Shown: piece by piece, positions 47,336 to 55,559 of the stretch
How the letters are laid out: every line of letters starts with the position of its first letter
How positions within the stretch are numbered: position 1 is the stretch's first letter
Assembly (NCBI GenBank): GCA_944321905.1
Contig: CALUNI010000002.1
Location: 20,932 to 84,931 of the forward strand
Length of the DNA stretch: 64,000 nucleotides
Source: an uncultured Muribaculaceae bacterium
GTDB taxonomy: Bacteria > Bacteroidota > Bacteroidia > Bacteroidales > Muribaculaceae
Reading direction: 5' to 3'
Notes under the pieces: generated by a model
The model's input: only the letters and a program-made list of their open reading frames with translations
Databases searched by the model: none
What the model was told of the DNA's origin: nothing
Translations under genes and position numbers: made by a program

Positions 47336-48060
47336 TGGGAAAGTATGGATTGGAAGACAAGGAGTTTGGGTTCATAGTCGTCTCTACCCGTAGGGGAATG
47401 AAAAATGTCAGAACCTGTGTTAAGAAAGGCGTTATCGAGATGCATGTCCCGCCGGGGATAGGGTATGATGAATTGAGACGTGTGGTTGAACAAAACAGGG
47501 AGAGGCTTAGACTGATGTTGGCTCGGGCTGAGAAAAACGGGCTTCGCTATAAAGTTGGAGATGTGGTGAGATGTTTAGACGGGTCGTCTATTGTTATCGG
47601 GGTGCAGTCGTTATGCCCGGGCAAGGCTATTATGGGAGAGTGCGCCGATGGAAACTTTTATGTGAACATATCGCAAGAGATGGTTTTTAGCGACGAAAAT
47701 GTAATTAATTTGATTTCAAGATGCTTGAAAAGCATTGCCAAGCGCAAGGCTGATGCCGTGATAATCGGGATGGCGCAAGAGACAATGGCAGAGATAGGTG
47801 TAAAGCACTGTCGGTTTATAATTGGCAGCGGACTTCGCAAACTTGGGCATTGCACACCAAAAGGCGAGATTCAATTGTCTTATAACTTGATGTTTTTGCC
47901 CCGGCACCTTGCCCGGTTTGTAATCTTGCATGAGTTGGCACATTTGACTCATTTTAACCACGGCTCTGAATTTCACGATTTGCTAAATCGCTATTGTGGC
48001 GGTAATGAAAGGCTGTGGAACGCAGAGTTGAAACATTTTAATTGGCCGGTAAGGATGTAG
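47335..48060 (+). CDS. YgjP-like zinc metallopeptidase (DUF45/M48-related)
   Basis: This 241-residue protein carries HELAHLTHFNHGSEFHDL near residue 201, the HExxH zinc motif with a third histidine further along that is typical of YgjP and WLM-type metallopeptidases. The upstream region resembles the YgjP-like N-terminal domain. The start overlaps the nadK stop by one base (TGATG), so the two are translationally coupled. The substrate is not known. Confidence 0.88.
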   Translation: MGKYGLEDKEFGFIVVSTRRGMKNVRTCVKKGVIEMHVPPGIGYDELRRVVEQNRERLRLMLARAEKNGLRYKVGDVVRCLDGSSIVIGVQSLCPGKAIMGECADGNFYVNISQEMVFSDENVINLISRCLKSIAKRKADAVIIGMAQETMAEIGVKHCRFIIGSGLRKLGHCTPKGEIQLSYNLMFLPRHLARFVILHELAHLTHFNHGSEFHDLLNRYCGGNERLWNAELKHFNWPVRM

Positions 48061-48157
48061 ATGCATATAAACCAGTTTGTTTCACCTATCCTCGATGTTT
48101 CATGTGAATCAAGGGGCGACAAGCCGCAAAAACGTTTGCATATGACTCTTGTAATAA

Positions 48158-48188
48158 TTTGAAGAATGATGTTTTTTCAGTATCTTTG
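48158..48188 (+). promoter_or_regulatory. Promoter of the Rpn-family nuclease gene
   Basis: TTTG at 48158-48161 and TATCTTTG at 48181-48188 are 19 bases apart, a perfect consensus match, 25 bases before the ATG at 48213. Confidence 0.7.
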
Positions 48189-48212
48189 CGTAAATCGATA
48201 ATGTGACGATAT

Positions 48213-49136
48213 ATGAGATACTTAGACCCTAAAGCCGATTTGACATTTAAGAAGGTTTTTGGCCAACATCCCGACTTGGTTAAAAGCTTGCTTAATGCTT
48301 TATTGCCGTTTGAAAAGCCGGAAGATTATATCGAGGACCTTGAATATATGCCGGCAGAGTTGATGCCGGTGACACCTTTCCGGAAATATAGCATTGTGGA
48401 CGTGAGGTGTCGAGACAAGCGTGGCCGGCAGTTCATTGTCGAGATGCAGATGATGTGGACAAAGGTATTTGTTCAGCGTGTGGTGTTTAATACGGCTAAG
48501 GCTTTTACTTATCAACTTGGCAAGGGCGAAGACTATAGCGATACAGAAGAAGTGTATTCGCTTAATCTTATCAACGATGTATTTGAACCGGGGCTTGAAG
48601 ATTACTATCATTATTATCGATTGCAAAATGTAAAATATAGCGACCATTATTTCAAGGGGTTGAACATCGTGTTTGTCGAACTGCCTAAATTTAAGCCCTC
48701 TACATTCAGTGAGCGCAAGATGCAGGTGCTGTGGCTTAGGTTCTTGACTGAAATCGGGAATAACAAGGGGGACGTTCCTGAAGAAATGCTCGACAATCCT
48801 GAAATAAACAAGGCTCTCTGTGAAGTAGAGGAATCGGCATTCAATGAAGCTCAACTGTTGGGGTATGACCGGTTTTGGGATTCTGTAAGTACCGAACGCA
48901 GTTTCTATAGCGATGCCGAGCGAACCGGCATGGAAAAAGGTATGGAGAAAGGCATGAAACAAGGCATGAAACAAGGCATAAAGAAAGGTATTGCAGAAGG
49001 GTTGGCACAGGGCGAGGCCAAAGGCCGTGCCGAGGAAAAAGTTGAAATTGCCCGCAACCTAAAGTCGCTTGGCGTTCAAGTAGAAGCAATTATCAAATCG
49101 ACAGGATTGTCGGCATCGGAAATAGAAAGCTTATAG
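48213..49136 (+). CDS. Rpn family PD-(D/E)XK nuclease (recombination-promoting, transposase-like)
   Basis: This 307-residue protein begins with MRYLDPKADLTFKKVFGQ and contains SIVDVRCRDKRGRQFIVEMQM near residue 75, the PD-(D/E)XK catalytic core of the Rpn/YhgA nuclease family. Family members cut DNA and promote recA-independent recombination. The C-terminal tail has repeats of Gly-Met/Ile-Glu/Lys-Lys/Gln (about residues 239-275), coded by 12-base tandem units, followed by a short helical end. The tail varies in length between relatives and may be unstable. Its stop overlaps the Y-family polymerase gene by 6 bases on the other strand. Confidence 0.88.
   Translation: MRYLDPKADLTFKKVFGQHPDLVKSLLNALLPFEKPEDYIEDLEYMPAELMPVTPFRKYSIVDVRCRDKRGRQFIVEMQMMWTKVFVQRVVFNTAKAFTYQLGKGEDYSDTEEVYSLNLINDVFEPGLEDYYHYYRLQNVKYSDHYFKGLNIVFVELPKFKPSTFSERKMQVLWLRFLTEIGNNKGDVPEEMLDNPEINKALCEVEESAFNEAQLLGYDRFWDSVSTERSFYSDAERTGMEKGMEKGMKQGMKQGIKKGIAEGLAQGEAKGRAEEKVEIARNLKSLGVQVEAIIKSTGLSASEIESL
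48927..48986 (+). repeat. 12-base tandem repeat in the Rpn gene tail
   Basis: Five 12-base units of the type GGCATGAAACAA follow each other, two of them identical, then decay over about four more units. Each unit codes for a Gly-(Met/Ile)-charged-(Lys/Gln) tetrapeptide, so copy changes keep the frame. Confidence 0.85.
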
Positions 49137-50366
49137 CTCGTCGGGGATATCTTCTCTGTTCTTTTGTTTCTGATGTACGCTGCCTTGAATTGTCAGTCTG
49201 ACGGTATTGCGCCCATATTTTGCATTTAGGCGGTCGGTTGCTTCCATCAATCGTCGTTTCTCTGATGTGTTTGTTTTGTCGAAAAGGTCGAGCTGTTGGC
49301 CGGCATCTTCGATTATTCCTCCTAATATTACGCCCATTCGCTTGTATTTGTATCCCTTGATATATAATTTGTCGAGAATGCCGAGTGCGGCCCTTACTAT
49401 TTCCTGTGTATCGGCAGTTGCCGAGGCAAGTTTTGCGGTGTCGGAATTTGAATATTGAGGCAAGTCGGTGCGGTGGGGATTGGTGCATATGAAAACAGTC
49501 ACGGTGCGGCACAGGCAACGGTCGCTTCGCAAGCTTGTTGCGGTATCGGCGGCATAATTGCTCAGTAATTCTCGCAGCCGTTCCACTTCGGTTTCCATGA
49601 ATGTGAAAGTACGGCTGTGCATTATCGATTGTTGGTGTGCCGGAGCCGACAAATCGATTGACGGGATTCCGTGCAGTTCACGCCATGATTTCACGCCAGA
49701 TATCGTCATCATCGAACACACAAGCGACTCTCCAAGTGATGCAAAGTCGTAGGCCGACATGATGCCTATTTGTTTAAGTTTTGGAACGCTGCGACGGCCT
49801 ATCCCCCATACATTTTCGATAGGAATTGCTCTTAAGGCGCGTTCTATTACTTCCGGGGTTATGATGCATATTCCGTTGTAGGCTTCGTACCGTTTGGCAA
49901 ACCAAGTTGCTACTTTGGCCAGGGTGTAGGTTGACGAGCATCCGCAACTCACGGGAATCTTGCAGGTGTCGTCTATCATTTCCACTACTTGTTTAACGTA
50001 ATGTCGCACAAGTTTAGGATCTTCTTCGGGTATCACGCCGAAGAATTCGTCAACGCTGTATTGTAGGAAATCGAGTACGATTTCTTGGTTGATGACGGCT
50101 TGCATAATACGCTTTGACATGGCGCGGTATTTGTGAAGGTCGGCTCCAAACATGGCGACACCGTTAGCTTTTAAAATGTTACGCACTTTAAATATAGGGT
50201 CTCCGCGATGCAATCCAAGTTCTTTTGCTTCTTTGGTTAGGGCTAAGATGATGCCTCCACCTGCTTCGTTATTGTTTGCAACGACTACAGGGTGTCCTTC
50301 CAGTTCGGGATGAGAAGCAATTTCCACCGAGGCGTAAAAAGAGTTACAGTCAATGTGAATTATCAT
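49131..50366 (-). CDS. Y-family DNA polymerase (UmuC/DinB-like)
   Basis: This translesion polymerase copies damaged templates. The start MIIHIDCNSFYASVE, the catalytic block LQYSVDEFF (SVDE with two acidic residues, about residue 110) and the helix-hairpin-helix near VWGIGRRSVPKLKQIGI are visible, and the little-finger domain follows. At 411 residues it fits UmuC-type members more than DinB, but no umuD gene lies next to it. It has its own consensus promoter at 50417-50386. Confidence 0.92.
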   Translation of the reverse strand: MIIHIDCNSFYASVEIASHPELEGHPVVVANNNEAGGGIILALTKEAKELGLHRGDPIFKVRNILKANGVAMFGADLHKYRAMSKRIMQAVINQEIVLDFLQYSVDEFFGVIPEEDPKLVRHYVKQVVEMIDDTCKIPVSCGCSSTYTLAKVATWFAKRYEAYNGICIITPEVIERALRAIPIENVWGIGRRSVPKLKQIGIMSAYDFASLGESLVCSMMTISGVKSWRELHGIPSIDLSAPAHQQSIMHSRTFTFMETEVERLRELLSNYAADTATSLRSDRCLCRTVTVFICTNPHRTDLPQYSNSDTAKLASATADTQEIVRAALGILDKLYIKGYKYKRMGVILGGIIEDAGQQLDLFDKTNTSEKRRLMEATDRLNAKYGRNTVRLTIQGSVHQKQKNREDIPDEL

Positions 50367-50385
50367 TGGTCGTGTTTTTCAGATA

Positions 50386-50417
50386 CAAATATAATTTCTT
50401 TAAGACTTTTGTCCAAA
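50386..50417 (-). promoter_or_regulatory. Promoter of the Y-family polymerase gene
   Basis: On the minus strand TTTG (50417-50414) is followed after 20 bases by TATATTTG (50393-50386), about 20 bases before the start codon. I see no clear LexA-type operator. Confidence 0.65.
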
Positions 50418-50443
50418 TCTCATATGGCGATGAATGGGAAAAC

Positions 50444-50487
50444 AGCAAGACAGTGGTTGCAATTTTCTTGGCAACCACTGTCTTGCT
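50444..50487 (-). terminator. Terminator after the GH43 gene
   Basis: A perfect 17-base-pair stem (50444-50460 with 50471-50487, loop of 10) is followed on the minus strand by GTTTTCCC. Confidence 0.85.
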
Positions 50488-50516
50488 ATTGCGTTTATAT
50501 GAGTTAGGATATGTCT

Positions 50517-52580
50517 TTACGGATGGTATTCCGGGCCTACGACTAACTTGTCGCCGCTCAAGTCAACCTCGAACAGGTGCGGAATGCGTATGTATTTGCC
50601 GCCTTCGTTGAGGTGGCTGTGTACCGACATAAGCCATTTGCCATCGAGCGTCTGGAACAGCATGCCGTGTCCATAATTGGGAGGGGTTATTGGTTCTTTT
50701 TCTTGTACCCATGGTCCATCAAGAGTCCCGCTTTGCGAGTATGCTACGCCTTGAGTGTAAACATCATCGACCCAACTGGTCCATATCATGCCTAACTTGC
50801 CTGTTTCGGTACGGAATAAGAACGGGCCGTCGGTTACTCGGTTCGGGCCTTCCTTTCCATCGATTACCTCGTGGCTCCAAGGCGAGTCGCTGGCACGGAA
50901 TAATATTTTGCCGTCTCCTACGGTTCCGCTAAGGTCGGGCTTGAGTTCTATTTTCTCTATTGTGCCGTTGTTGTTCTGAAGCCATTCGTGGCAATATACC
51001 ATGTATGGTTTATTGTCGGTATCGACCCATAGAGTGCCGTCAAGCGTCAGTTTGTCTTCCGGCAGATAAATTGGGTCTTGCATGGGTTTGTACGGCCCGC
51101 CTGGGTTGTCGCTGACAAGAACGTGGCATGCGCGACGATCAAGGTTGTTGTCCACTTTTATGCCTTTGTTGGTAAAAGTGGCGAAATAGTAGTATTTGCC
51201 GTTGTATTTATGCAGTTCTGCAGCCCATATCTCGGGAGCTCTGCCCATCCAAGGCACATCCGATGTCATCGTTACATCATAAGGGCCGGTCCACATTTTC
51301 AAGTCGCTGCTTTCCCACATTTTCCCTCCGGTGCCGGTCATGTAATATTTTCCTGTTTCCTTGTCGGCAAGTATGCATGGGTCGCTAAGGAGAATTGAGT
51401 CGGTCGGCGTGAGATTTTCAGTGATATTGCCGTTAAGCAAGTCGTCGAGGGTCCAACTTTCTTTCCATTCAACTATTGGGCGGCCATTATGGAACTGTAT
51501 AGGCAGCCAGATGTACCTCGCATCGCTCGGATGCTGTGGCCTCCAGATGTCGGCCATGAATATGAAGTGTTCTTTGCCGTCTTTTCCCGGTATGCGCAAT
51601 GCGTAAGTGCTTTGACCGCCAAATGTGAGGTCGGCATTCGGTCCTACGCATGGGTTAGGCCATTCTTTCCAAGGTCCCCAGATGCTTTCGGCCGAGAACA
51701 TGCGTGCTTCATTGGGAGCCCATCCCGTGCAACCCGAAGTTATCATCCAATAAGTTCCGTCTTTTTTGAAAAGTGCAGGAGCCTCGTTGTGTCCGGCAGG
51801 AGCGAAGCGAATGTATTTGCCTGTATGGCTTAAGTAATCGTCGCTAAGTTCGGCAATCTGTAACGTCAAATTGTCTTCTGATGAATAGATGTGGTATGCC
51901 TTGCCGTCGTCGTCAACAAACAGCTGCATGTCGCGAGCCATTTGTCCGCCTTCAAGGTCACGCTTGACGAACAGGCCTTTTTCTATGGCGTCATACCATG
52001 CAGGAGTCCACCATTGTTCATATTTTTTTGCATCGAGTGTGTCGAGTATGGCTTTTTGCTCGTCGGTCATGTTCATCGGCAATATTCCGGGGTTTATGCG
52101 TCCCGAGCCAAGGTATTCAAACGGGCCTGTCGGCGAGTCGGCCACGGCCACTGCCGAGCGGGCTGCCGCATAGCCTTTGCCTTTTAATTCGAGGTGGAAC
52201 CACATCACGAACTTGCCTGTAGATTCGTTGTAGATGACCTTTGGGCGTTCCATTATGCAACCTTTGATAATGTCGCTCGTTGTGTCGTTCTCAACCACAG
52301 GCAGCACGGCTCCGTGGTTTACCCAGTCGGTAAGGTTTGTTGACGAGTAGCACATTATGCCCACCATTGCGGAACTCGTGGTGTCGCATTTGTTTTCGCC
52401 ATACCAGTAATAGGTACCGTCATGGTATAGAACACCGCCACCATGAGCATTGACATGTACGCTGTCTTGGTCGAGCCACAATTCGCCGGAGCGAATCTCT
52501 TTGCCCGGCTGCTGCGAGCATGATGCAAGGGCGATAGCACACAAGCCGATAGCCCAGTTCAAGAAGTTTGCTTTTTTCAT
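50517..52580 (-). CDS. Two-domain GH43 glycosidase lipoprotein
   Basis: This is an exported enzyme with a lipoprotein signal (MKKANFLNWAIGLCAIALASC, Cys at residue 21). Two five-bladed propeller domains appear to be joined. The first starts with VHVNAHGGGVLYHDGTYYWY, a pattern of GH43 exo-beta-1,3-galactanase-type members. The second starts near LSDPCILADKETGKYYMTGT and has the ordinary GH43 pattern with an aspartate base. Total length is 687 residues. A role in pectin or arabinogalactan side-chain removal is an inference. No susCD pair is nearby. Confidence 0.87.
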   Translation of the reverse strand: MKKANFLNWAIGLCAIALASCSQQPGKEIRSGELWLDQDSVHVNAHGGGVLYHDGTYYWYGENKCDTTSSAMVGIMCYSSTNLTDWVNHGAVLPVVENDTTSDIIKGCIMERPKVIYNESTGKFVMWFHLELKGKGYAAARSAVAVADSPTGPFEYLGSGRINPGILPMNMTDEQKAILDTLDAKKYEQWWTPAWYDAIEKGLFVKRDLEGGQMARDMQLFVDDDGKAYHIYSSEDNLTLQIAELSDDYLSHTGKYIRFAPAGHNEAPALFKKDGTYWMITSGCTGWAPNEARMFSAESIWGPWKEWPNPCVGPNADLTFGGQSTYALRIPGKDGKEHFIFMADIWRPQHPSDARYIWLPIQFHNGRPIVEWKESWTLDDLLNGNITENLTPTDSILLSDPCILADKETGKYYMTGTGGKMWESSDLKMWTGPYDVTMTSDVPWMGRAPEIWAAELHKYNGKYYYFATFTNKGIKVDNNLDRRACHVLVSDNPGGPYKPMQDPIYLPEDKLTLDGTLWVDTDNKPYMVYCHEWLQNNNGTIEKIELKPDLSGTVGDGKILFRASDSPWSHEVIDGKEGPNRVTDGPFLFRTETGKLGMIWTSWVDDVYTQGVAYSQSGTLDGPWVQEKEPITPPNYGHGMLFQTLDGKWLMSVHSHLNEGGKYIRIPHLFEVDLSGDKLVVGPEYHP

Positions 52581-52802
52581 GAATAAAAGTTTGTTTATGT
52601 TGTTGTTACTGTGAATCTATCTTAATAACGTGCAAATGTAGGTTTTATTTCCCAGATGATTGTCTTGTAGCGTTTAATTTTTGTAGCATTTAAGCGTGTT
52701 TTTAGTGGGTGATGATGTTTGACATGCATTTGGTGTGCCGATATGGCTCAAGTCATAGCCATTGGTTGGGAGTCTCTTGTGATTTTTTACCAACTAATAG
52801 GG

Positions 52803-52834
52803 ATTGTTCAGGTTTTTCGCCACTTATACTTTTG
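52803..52834 (+). promoter_or_regulatory. Promoter of the porin-imelysin cluster
   Basis: ATTG at 52803-52806 and TACTTTTG at 52827-52834 are 20 bases apart, one base from consensus. The ATG of the first gene is 34 bases downstream. I see no Fur-box palindrome that I trust. Confidence 0.5.
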
Positions 52835-52868
52835 CAGTGGAGTAAAAACATAAAAAAATACAAAAATA

Positions 52869-54179
52869 ATGAAGGGAAAAACTTTAATCTTTGCCTTGTT
52901 ATTGATGACATCGGCAACTGCTGCATTTGCTGTAGATGGCGATGTTAAAAAGAATGAGGAGACATCGAAGATTGAGAAAGTCTTGTCTCGTCTCACCGTT
53001 GGCGGTTATGGCGAGGCGGTGTATTCTTATAACATGTATAGTGACAATTATTTGCGATATCGTTCACCCGAGTCTTATAAAGACGACAATGGCCATGGAC
53101 GGTTTGACTTGCCCCATGTAGTGGTTATGTTGGGGTATGACTTTGGCAAAGGTTGGACGATGGGAATGGAAATAGAGTTTGAACATGGCGGAACTGAAAG
53201 TGCCATAGAGATTGAAGAAAACGAAGGTGGCGAATATGAAAGCGAAATAGAGCGTGGTGGAGAGGTGGCTCTTGAACAATTTTGGATTCAAAAGTCGTTT
53301 GTGCCACAATTCAATGTACGTGTCGGTCACATGGTTATTCCTCTTGGCGGAACCAATATGCACCATTTGCCTACCGAATTCTTTGGAGTCTATCGCCCAG
53401 AAAGGGAAAATACCATTGTCCCTTGTACGTGGCACGAAACAGGTATAAGCCTTTGGGGGCGTGCCGGTGACTGGCGTTATGAAGCCATGCTTGTCCCAGG
53501 GCTTGACTCTGACCGATTTGGGCGTACCGGTTGGATACACGACGGAGCAGGCAGCCCTTATGAGTTCAAGATAGGAAATGCCGTAGCCGGTGTGGCCCGC
53601 ATTGACAACTATTCGATACCCGGACTACGCCTGTCGTTGAGTGGGTATGTAGGAAATTCGTTTAGCAACAGCTTGTTACGCGCCACATCAGAGGCTTATA
53701 AGGATGTTAAGGGAACGGTGTCGCTCGGCTCGTTTGATTTTTGTTATGATGCTCACAATGTGATTGTGCGCGGAAGTGCTACATATGGTCACCTTACCGA
53801 CTCTGACGTGATTACCAAGTGGAACAAAGGTCGTCGTGAAGATTCTCCGTCGCCAAAGCAAGATGTGGCATCAGATGCTTATGCCATTGGCATCGAAGCC
53901 GGCTATGATATTTTTTCACAAATAAGAAAGTTACGCGACAAGCAACAAAAGCTATATGTATTTGCCCGTTACGATTCTTATGATTCTATGTACAAGACCG
54001 AGGCCGGCGTAATGAAATATGAATGGTGTGGCCGTCAGCGTGTGGCTGCGGGCATCAATTATTACCCATTAAAGGATGTCGTTATAAAAGGCGAATATTC
54101 TATAGGGCTGATGAAGTCTCCTTACAATAACGAACCTGCAATATCGGTGGGCATAGCTTATGCCGGATTCTTCAAATGA
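52869..54179 (+). CDS. Outer-membrane porin-like beta-barrel protein
   Basis: This 436-residue protein has a signal peptide (MKGKTLIFALLLMTSATAAFA) and then strands of alternating polarity to a C-terminal phenylalanine followed by lysine (IAYAGFFK). VGGYGEAVYSYN and FNVRVGHMVIPLG look like porin strand motifs. It has no TonB plug. It is the first gene of a cluster with imelysin, a di-haem protein and a cytochrome c maturation protein, so it may pass iron or another small solute into the periplasm. It ends 32 bases before imelysin. Confidence 0.8.
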   Translation: MKGKTLIFALLLMTSATAAFAVDGDVKKNEETSKIEKVLSRLTVGGYGEAVYSYNMYSDNYLRYRSPESYKDDNGHGRFDLPHVVVMLGYDFGKGWTMGMEIEFEHGGTESAIEIEENEGGEYESEIERGGEVALEQFWIQKSFVPQFNVRVGHMVIPLGGTNMHHLPTEFFGVYRPERENTIVPCTWHETGISLWGRAGDWRYEAMLVPGLDSDRFGRTGWIHDGAGSPYEFKIGNAVAGVARIDNYSIPGLRLSLSGYVGNSFSNSLLRATSEAYKDVKGTVSLGSFDFCYDAHNVIVRGSATYGHLTDSDVITKWNKGRREDSPSPKQDVASDAYAIGIEAGYDIFSQIRKLRDKQQKLYVFARYDSYDSMYKTEAGVMKYEWCGRQRVAAGINYYPLKDVVIKGEYSIGLMKSPYNNEPAISVGIAYAGFFK

Positions 54180-54211
54180 TGTTAGTTAAACAATTGATAA
54201 TAAAAAAGGAC

Positions 54212-55453
54212 ATGAAAAAGTTAGTAAAATCTGTTTCTTACATGGCCACGTGTGCCATGATGGCAATGAGCCTTGCTGCTTGCAGCGAGGACGAACCTAA
54301 TCCCGCCCCGGGAGTGGAGCTTTCTGAACAAGAGAAGGCACTCCAACTTGTAATAAATGATTATGTTGACAAGACGGTTGTCCCTACTTATAAGGGCATG
54401 GCCGACGCATCGATTGATTTATATGATGCTTGCTTGGCAATGCGTGATGCAGGCGTGGGAAATATTACTCCGTCGATGGTTAAGGTTGCTTGCGACCATT
54501 GGGAAGTGGCTCGCCGTTACTGGGAGTTGAGCGAGGCTTGGCTGTATGGTCCTGCTGCCGATTACAATATCGACCCGCACATCGATACGTGGCCACTTGA
54601 CCGCACTGCAATGGAAAACTTGCTTGGCAATGAGCAGCAAATGAATAACATGGACGAGGACGGCGTGTTCATCTCTACTCTCGGGGAAAGTCTTCTTGGC
54701 TTCCATGCTGTAGAGTATATGCTCTACGGACAAGATGAAAACGGCATTGGTACAGGCGAGCCGCGCGACGTAAGTCTTTACACTACACAAGAATTGATTT
54801 ACTTGACTGCCGTGGCCGGCGATTTGCGCAATCAGTGCATCCGTCTTGAAGCTTCTTGGGCAGGCATGGATAATGTTACTTCTGAGAAAAGTGCGATTTT
54901 GACAGAGCTTGAACTTGAACCAACTTATGACTATGGCGAAATGATGCGCAATTCGGGTACTGCCGGCAGCTTGTGGGTCAACTACCTAAATGCTGTGCAA
55001 GAACTGATTGTCGGCGCGCAGGACATCTCTGACGAAGTTGGCGGATTGAAGATAGGCAACCCGACAGGACACGGTGAAGAGGATGACCCCGACTATATAG
55101 AGTCTCCGTACAGCTTGAATTCTATCGAGGATTTTACCGACAATATTAAGAGTATCCAGAATGCATATGAGGGTTATCAAGGCGGCAAGAACGGAAATCC
55201 GGCAACTGATGATTATATTCAAGCAGTTGACCATTCACTAAGTGCATATGTGGCTTCACTTAGTCCCGAAGCGGATTCACGCGTAAGGGAAGCTATCCAA
55301 AATGCAATTGATGCCATTCAACAAATGGGAGAACCGTTTGCTAAGACTGCTCGCGACCCGGCATATGACAGTATCAACCAGAATGCTATTGCCGCATGTC
55401 AGGAAGTGACCGATGCCTTGGATGAGGTTCTAAACCTACTGTCCAACCAATAA
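54212..55453 (+). CDS. Imelysin family (peptidase M75) lipoprotein
   Basis: Imelysins are helical periplasmic proteins linked to iron uptake, including the EfeO-like and IrpA groups. A lipoprotein signal (start at 54212, MAMSLAAC lipobox) is followed by the helical imelysin fold: VVPTYKGMADAS near the start and the family GxHxxE motif as GFHAVEYMLYG (about residue 166). The 413-residue length is normal. I chose the later start over an upstream ATG at 54176 because the signal peptide then sits at the N-terminus. It is followed by a hairpin with T tract before the di-haem gene. Confidence 0.9.
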   Translation: MKKLVKSVSYMATCAMMAMSLAACSEDEPNPAPGVELSEQEKALQLVINDYVDKTVVPTYKGMADASIDLYDACLAMRDAGVGNITPSMVKVACDHWEVARRYWELSEAWLYGPAADYNIDPHIDTWPLDRTAMENLLGNEQQMNNMDEDGVFISTLGESLLGFHAVEYMLYGQDENGIGTGEPRDVSLYTTQELIYLTAVAGDLRNQCIRLEASWAGMDNVTSEKSAILTELELEPTYDYGEMMRNSGTAGSLWVNYLNAVQELIVGAQDISDEVGGLKIGNPTGHGEEDDPDYIESPYSLNSIEDFTDNIKSIQNAYEGYQGGKNGNPATDDYIQAVDHSLSAYVASLSPEADSRVREAIQNAIDAIQQMGEPFAKTARDPAYDSINQNAIAACQEVTDALDEVLNLLSNQ

Positions 55454-55479
55454 TCGTTTACGTGAAATTTCATAAGGGC

Positions 55480-55516
55480 GGTACTCCTCATCTGAGAGGG
55501 GAGTACCTGTCTTTTT
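55480..55516 (+). terminator. Terminator or attenuator between imelysin and the di-haem gene
   Basis: GGTACTCC at 55480-55487 pairs with GGAGTACC at 55500-55507, and TGTCTTTTT follows. It may reduce read-through from the porin-imelysin unit into the cytochrome gene. Confidence 0.65.
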
Positions 55517-55559
55517 GCCTTTTAGGGCTTTTAATCATTCATATTCAAAATTGTTTTCT

